Shown piece after piece: positions 6,084 through 10,032 of a stretch of DNA of 10,032 bases; position 1 is the first letter of the stretch; each line of letters starts with the position of its first letter. Both the position numbers and the translations under genes were made by a program. Source of the DNA: DATJWY01 sp035500775 (lineage in GTDB: Bacteria > Pseudomonadota > Alphaproteobacteria > Acetobacterales > Acetobacteraceae); contig DATJWY010000104.1 of the NCBI GenBank assembly GCA_035500775.1, positions 1 through 10,032 of the forward strand, read 5' to 3'. Under the pieces are notes generated by a model that searched no databases, was not told the origin of the DNA, and saw only the letters and a list, made by a program, of their open reading frames with translations.

Positions 6084-9000
6084 TCACGCGTAATCCGATT
6101 GCTCGGCGATGGCGAGCCACGGGTGGCGCCGATGCATATCGGCGATCAGGCTGCGCTTGTTTTCCCAGACCTGAGTGCTCGTGTGCAGCATGGAGCCGCC
6201 ATGGATGCGGTATTCGGCGAGGATCCCCGGCACGGCCTCGCCCCAGAAGCCGAGTTCCAGCAGGCGGCACCAGAAATCATAATCCTCCCAGCCGAAGCGG
6301 ACATGTTCGTAGCCGCCGGCAGCCGCCCACGCCCATTTGCCGACCAGGGCCATGGCGTCGATATAGTTTCCACCCACGAGACGCTGCGCCAGGAAATCCG
6401 GCTTGCCCATCACGTAATCCTGCTTGCCGGCATCGCCCGCGCCGAAAGTCTGGATGCGCGGATAGGCGAAGGCGGCGGTGCTGCCTTGCAGGGTCGAAAG
6501 CAGGCGCGCGCAGCAACCGGGCAATAGCCGGTTATCGGCATCGAGCGGCAGCACGAACGGCGTCTCGGCCGCCGCGAAGGCCGCGTTGCGGGTGAAGCCG
6601 AGGCCGCTGTTCCCGCGATTGCGCAGCACCAGAACGCGGTTGAAGCGGTCGGCGTTCAGCGTCACCCACTCCACCGCGATCGCCGCGGAGTCATCGGTGG
6701 AGGCATCGTCCACCACCACGAGATCGAGCGCGTCGAGAGTCTGCGCGCGGACGGATTCCAGCGCCTCGACGATGGTGCCGGCATAATTGTAGAGCGGGAT
6801 CACCACCGTCACCGTGCTCTCGCGCAGCGTGTCGGCGCGGAACAGCACCTCCGTCTCCGGGACGCGCGGCCGGCCGAGCGGGCCGAAGCCGCCGCGCCGC
6901 AGATCCAGCTCGAAGGCGCGGGCGGCGGCGGCGCCACCCACCACCTGGTCGAGCATCGAGCCGACCAGCTCGGCACGCCGCTCCGGGCCGAACATCCACA
7001 GCGCGTCGTGATACGCCGCGCGCGCGACCTGACGACGCAGCGCCGGCTCATCCACCAGACGCAGCACCGTCGCGTACCAGGCTTCCTCGGTTTCCGGCAG
7101 GAAGCCGGTGACGCCGGGCTCGATCGCGCGCCGGAACGGGCCGACCGGGGAGGCGACGGTCACGACATCGACCAGCGCCGCCTCGAAGAATTTCAGCTCG
7201 CTCTTGGCGGCGACGAAGGGATTCTCCGGTTCGAGCGGCGCGAGATTGATGTCGAACCGGGCGAGTTCACGCGGCAGCTCGGGCAACTTGACCATGTCGC
7301 GCCACTCGATCTGGTCCGCGACCGGGCGCAATTGCGGGAACTCCTCCGGCAGCACCACGCCCTGGCCGCTGCGCGGGTCACGGAACAGCACCAGACGGCA
7401 CTGCGGCCGCTCCGCCAGCACGCGGGCGATGGCGCCGACAGCGACGGCGAAATCCTTCTGATGCGTGCGCGAACCGCTGGCATAGCCGATGCGGACAAGC
7501 CCGTCCCCGCCCGCCTCCTCCCGCTGGCGCACCAGCAGGCGGGACATGGCGAGGCTCGCGGCGTCGAACCCGTTCGGCAAAACCATCGCCGGGATCTGCA
7601 ACGCCCGCGCATGATGCGCGAGTTCGAGCGTGCTGCACGTGACCAGCGTCGCCTCGCGCAGCCCGTGCCTCACCATGGCGAAGAAGCGGTGCACCGAGGC
7701 TTCCGACAGGCCCTGCGAGCGGATGCCGTCGATCACCGCCGCATCGGCAAGCTCTGGACGGAAGACGAGATCGTCCACGTCATAGACGATGCGGGCGCCG
7801 AACAGGGCACAATGCTCGTAGATGCCCTGCAGATGCGGGCTCCACGGCGCGCGCCAGATCACCACGATCGCGGCGCCGGCCAGGATCTGCGGATTGACAT
7901 CGGCGAGATCGACGGCAGCGCTTTCCCAGCCCAGGGCGGCGGCCGCGGCGGCGTAGCGATCCACCCGATAGATCGAGCCGGGCGTGCCGGGCTCGCCGGA
8001 GACGAACAGCACGCGCCGGCGCGGCGCATAGAGGTCGATGGGCGTGCGCCCGAGCAGACGGTCGCGCAGACGCAGCGCGCGGCGGACGGCCCCCCGCGCG
8101 CGCGGGTAATGGATCAGGCGGGAGACGAGGCGGATCGCGCGGCCGCGCGGGGCCGGCGCCACGACCGGATCGGTGGCGTCGGCCGCGTCATCGGGCGCTG
8201 TCCCGTCGGACACCGCCTCGGTTTCCGCCGCTTCCCGTGCTTCGGCAGCGCCCTGAGCCTTGGCCTGCGCCTTGGTCAGAGCCTGCTCGGCACGGGCGAG
8301 GCGGAACCGCGTCTCGGAGAGTTGCCGCCGCAGGGTGCGCGCCTCCCGCACCGCTTCGGCCACCGCCTCTTCCTGTACCGCGCCCGCGAGCACCCAGCGT
8401 TCGCCGATCAGGGCGAGGCGCTCGCGCAGCGCATGGACCGCTTCCGGATCGGTGGCGCGGCACAAAGCGGCGATGGCGGCGGGGATTTCCGGGCCGGTGG
8501 CCAGCACGCCGAGGCCGGCGCCATGCAGGAAGTCGAAGCACCGGCCCGGCTGGCGCAACCCGGCCCAGAACCGGCGCGCACCGCCATCCGCCCCCGCCCG
8601 GTTGATGCCGTGCAGCAGCACGACGGCACGATCCGAGAGCAAGGATCGCCAGGCATCGAAGGCGTGGCCGGCGGCGGCGTGATCGGCCGGGAGGTCGAGA
8701 TGCAGCAGGTCGATACCGCCCTCGGGCACCGCCTGCGCCGGCGTCTCGCCCGGACGGCATTCGGAGAAGGCGGCGTAGCGGGCGGCGTGCAGGCGGTCGA
8801 AGGCGGGCAGGGCAGGGCCGGCGGCGAGGAGCAGGCAGCGCGCGTCCAGCGCCTCCCGCGCCACCGCCTCGCACAAGGCGGCGTAAGAGAGGCCGCCGCG
8901 CGTCCCGGCCTCCACGATCAGCCGCGGGCGCAACGCCGGCACCAGCCAGGCCGCGAATGGCAGATGCGGGTGCCAGTCGCTCTCCGCCTGCAACAGCGGC

Positions 9001-9101
9001 GGCGGCAGGAAGAAGGGCGCGAGCAGCGGCGATGTCAGGGCTTCGAGGCCGGGATCGGAGGCGGCTTCTGTCAGGCGACTGGGGTCCGAAGGCCGGGTCA
9101 C
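6084..9101 (-). CDS. Multidomain protein: methyltransferase-like, GT-B and GT-A (family 2) glycosyltransferase
   Basis: A 1005-residue fusion. Residues 40-205 resemble a class I SAM methyltransferase (Methyltransf_24 type): VEAGTRGG at 63-70, LLHLDL at 132-137 and VVLLHG at 160-165. Residues 241-297 form a charged coiled coil, followed by a basic linker (319-363). The GT-B domain (364-715) has YRV at 378-380, YDVDDLVF at 440-447, N510, GYASGS at 539-544, DINLAPLE at 617-624 and E640, matching domain A of the protein encoded at 328-3081. The last part (763-990) is a GT2/GT-A domain: VIPLYN near 767-772, VVDDAS near 796-801, DAD at 854-856 (metal/nucleotide-sugar binding) and GWEDYDFW at 937-944 with the likely catalytic Asp. 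The start is GTG 9101, with AGGAG (complement of 9113-9117) 11 nt upstream. The role is inferred to be surface glycan assembly or modification; methyl transfer is unproven. The lipoprotein gene lies 98 nt upstream on the same strand. Confidence 0.9.
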   Translation of the reverse strand: MTRPSDPSRLTEAASDPGLEALTSPLLAPFFLPPPLLQAESDWHPHLPFAAWLVPALRPRLIVEAGTRGGLSYAALCEAVAREALDARCLLLAAGPALPAFDRLHAARYAAFSECRPGETPAQAVPEGGIDLLHLDLPADHAAAGHAFDAWRSLLSDRAVVLLHGINRAGADGGARRFWAGLRQPGRCFDFLHGAGLGVLATGPEIPAAIAALCRATDPEAVHALRERLALIGERWVLAGAVQEEAVAEAVREARTLRRQLSETRFRLARAEQALTKAQAKAQGAAEAREAAETEAVSDGTAPDDAADATDPVVAPAPRGRAIRLVSRLIHYPRARGAVRRALRLRDRLLGRTPIDLYAPRRRVLFVSGEPGTPGSIYRVDRYAAAAAALGWESAAVDLADVNPQILAGAAIVVIWRAPWSPHLQGIYEHCALFGARIVYDVDDLVFRPELADAAVIDGIRSQGLSEASVHRFFAMVRHGLREATLVTCSTLELAHHARALQIPAMVLPNGFDAASLAMSRLLVRQREEAGGDGLVRIGYASGSRTHQKDFAVAVGAIARVLAERPQCRLVLFRDPRSGQGVVLPEEFPQLRPVADQIEWRDMVKLPELPRELARFDINLAPLEPENPFVAAKSELKFFEAALVDVVTVASPVGPFRRAIEPGVTGFLPETEEAWYATVLRLVDEPALRRQVARAAYHDALWMFGPERRAELVGSMLDQVVGGAAAARAFELDLRRGGFGPLGRPRVPETEVLFRADTLRESTVTVVIPLYNYAGTIVEALESVRAQTLDALDLVVVDDASTDDSAAIAVEWVTLNADRFNRVLVLRNRGNSGLGFTRNAAFAAAETPFVLPLDADNRLLPGCCARLLSTLQGSTAAFAYPRIQTFGAGDAGKQDYVMGKPDFLAQRLVGGNYIDAMALVGKWAWAAAGGYEHVRFGWEDYDFWCRLLELGFWGEAVPGILAEYRIHGGSMLHTSTQVWENKRSLIADMHRRHPWLAIAEQSDYA

Positions 9102-9129
9102 TAAGTTATGGGCTCCTGCGAGGATGTCA

Positions 9130-9179
9130 TGCCGGCGGCCCGGCCGGTTTCGACCGGTCAGGACCTCGGGCCGCCGGTA
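9130..9179. other. Nested hairpin between the lipoprotein and glycosyltransferase genes
   Basis: An 11-bp perfect outer stem, CCGGCGGCCCG (9132-9142) with CGGGCCGCCGG (9167-9177), extendable by a G-T wobble and a T-A pair, encloses an inner stem CCGGT/ACCGG with loop TTCG (9144-9157). It fills most of the 98-nt gap between two minus-strand genes and lies 13 nt upstream of the AGGAG of the downstream gene. There is no T-run on either strand. It could lower read-through, stabilise the downstream mRNA or bind a protein. Confidence 0.6.
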
Positions 9180-9199
9180 CCAGGCCCGGCGGGTTCCGT

Positions 9200-9793
9200 T
9201 CAGCGCGGCGTTGGAATGGTGGTTATGCTCCCGTCCGGCCCGATCACCGTGCTGGTGCCGTTGCCGTTCGGGATCACGATGCTGCCCTTGGGGATCGCCC
9301 CGCCCTGCGTGCGGCTCTTGCCGCCGGTCTCGAGACCGGCCTTGGGCATCGCCGGGGGTGCATAGGCGGATGGCGGCGGCACGGGCGCTTCCGGGACGGG
9401 CGGGGTGACGACCGGCGGCGGCACCTGGAGGTCACGCGGCAGGCTCGGCCCGGCATTCGGCGTCGGCGCACCCTGCTTCATCTCCAGGCCGGGCATGGGC
9501 GGCATCGCCGATTCCGGCGGCAGCCTGAAACCCTCGGCGTTCTGCTGCCGCTCGATATCCGCGAGCGTCGGTTGCGGCGGGGGCGGGCCCGGCCAGACAT
9601 TGCCGGCCTCCGGCTGCAGCGCCGGCATCTCCACGGTTTGCGCCCGGACACGCTTCATGTTCTCGGCGTCGCCAAACGGGGCGTTCGGGTTGGCGCCCGG
9701 CAGGGTCGTGGAATTACCCAGGAAGGTCCAAAAACCCGAGCCGGTGCAGCCGGCGAGCAGCAGGGTCGATGTAAGGAGAGCGAAGCGCCGCAT
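9200..9793 (-). CDS. Proline-rich lipoprotein of unknown function
   Basis: A 197-residue predicted lipoprotein. The N-terminus MRRFALLTSTLLLAGC is a lipoprotein signal: two Arg, a short hydrophobic stretch and the lipobox LAGC with Cys 16 as the lipidated residue, so the mature protein should be anchored in the inner or outer membrane facing the periplasm. The body is low-complexity, rich in Pro, Gly and Ala, with several PPP runs. A Gly/Thr/Ile-rich C-terminus follows, containing IPNGNGTSTVIGPDGSITT, the only part that looks structured or conserved. ATG 9793 is chosen over an upstream in-frame start at 9901 because it puts the signal peptide at the N-terminus and has GGAG 10 nt upstream. I recognise no named family. 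It may be co-transcribed with the glycosyltransferase gene downstream, though the hairpin between them could separate the two. Confidence 0.82.
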   Translation of the reverse strand: MRRFALLTSTLLLAGCTGSGFWTFLGNSTTLPGANPNAPFGDAENMKRVRAQTVEMPALQPEAGNVWPGPPPPQPTLADIERQQNAEGFRLPPESAMPPMPGLEMKQGAPTPNAGPSLPRDLQVPPPVVTPPVPEAPVPPPSAYAPPAMPKAGLETGGKSRTQGGAIPKGSIVIPNGNGTSTVIGPDGSITTIPTPR

Positions 9794-9945
9794 CGGGAGG
9801 AGGCTCCAAGCGCGACCGGACGGCCGCTGTTGCGCGGCACTCTGCCCGCGAGACCGATCCGGCTCAAGCCGTTCGTGGCAGCGCAGCGACGAAACACGCA
9901 ATTCAGTTGCGGATGGGGCGCAGGCAGGATGTCCCGCTGGCCCGG
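9794..9945. other. Upstream region of the lipoprotein gene
   Basis: This 152-bp gap should contain the minus-strand promoter for the lipoprotein. I find no pair of hexamers with acceptable spacing. The long plus-strand frame crossing it is a shadow of the lipoprotein frame and has no recognisable protein features. Confidence 0.4.
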
Positions 9946-10032
9946 CCAGGGCTCTGCCCTGGACCCGCTGGGGCCTTGAGGCCCCAGACCCCCGATCACT
10001 TAAGTAATGGATTCCAAAGATACTGTGTCTCC
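9946..10032 (-). repeat. Dispersed palindromic repeat, right copy (inverted, runs to the window edge)
   Basis: Read on the minus strand this repeats the head, middle and first hairpin of the copy at 118-182, with one deleted A and one T-to-C change over 65 bases. Its first hairpin is CTGGGGCC/GGCCCCAG (9968-9987, plus-strand loop TTGA). Its second is CCAGGGC/GCCCTGG with loop TCT (9946-9962); this differs in sequence from the second hairpin of the left copy but keeps the position and shape. Whether homology continues past the edge cannot be seen; the last base visible already differs from the left copy. Confidence 0.85.

Noticed and set aside
7008..9104. A 698-codon plus-strand open frame opposite the large minus-strand glycosyltransferase
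   Set aside because: It is rich in Arg, Gln, Gly, Ala and His with no motif, as expected for the antisense of a GC-rich gene, while the minus-strand frame has four recognisable domains.
9405..10007. Plus-strand frames of about 200-340 codons over the lipoprotein gene and right edge
   Set aside because: They run through the palindromic repeat and oppose a gene with a clear lipobox and start; composition is that of a shadow.
118..10032. Composite transposon or insertion sequence bounded by the inverted repeats
   Set aside because: No transposase, integrase or target-site duplication is visible, and a third copy of the core lies in the middle; only the repeat arrangement itself is reported.

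Overview
The window is GC-rich throughout, with strongly GC-biased third codon positions, long antisense shadow frames and GC-rich palindromic repeats between genes. This fits an alphaproteobacterium, most probably of the Acetobacteraceae (Rhodospirillales). That placement is inferred from composition, the repeat style and the lipoprotein type; no rRNA or marker gene is present. There are no tRNAs, CRISPR arrays, transposases or phage genes.

Layout: (1) 1-327 is gene-free and holds a 13-bp inverted repeat and one copy of a dispersed palindromic repeat (118-210). (2) 328-3081 (+) encodes a large tandem glycosyltransferase with two GT-B domains after an N-terminal coiled coil. (3) 3082-3305 holds a minus-strand terminator-like hairpin and a candidate sigma70 promoter with an overlapping dyad. 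(4) 3306-4277 and 4294-5937 (+) are a tightly spaced pair: a cyclase-family (COG1878-like) hydrolase and an AMP-forming acyl-CoA ligase. (5) 5938-6083 separates convergent genes and carries four back-to-back hairpins, including a second copy of the repeat. (6) 6084-9101 (-) encodes a 1005-residue protein with a methyltransferase-like domain, a coiled coil, a GT-B domain and a GT-A (family 2) domain. (7) 9200-9793 (-) encodes a small proline-rich lipoprotein. (8) The right edge carries a third copy of the repeat, inverted relative to the first and almost identical to it.

Two themes emerge. First, the two giant glycosyltransferases share one paralogous GT-B domain, with the same coiled coil and basic linker in front of it but different partner domains, which points to a modular, shuffled enzyme family that probably builds surface glycans. 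Second, a two-gene module with its own candidate promoter sits between them; it looks catabolic (ring or amide hydrolysis, then CoA activation of a carboxylate). Nothing in the sequence links the two themes functionally. The nearly identical inverted repeats at the two ends bracket the whole block and are the clearest structural feature that gene annotation alone does not explain.
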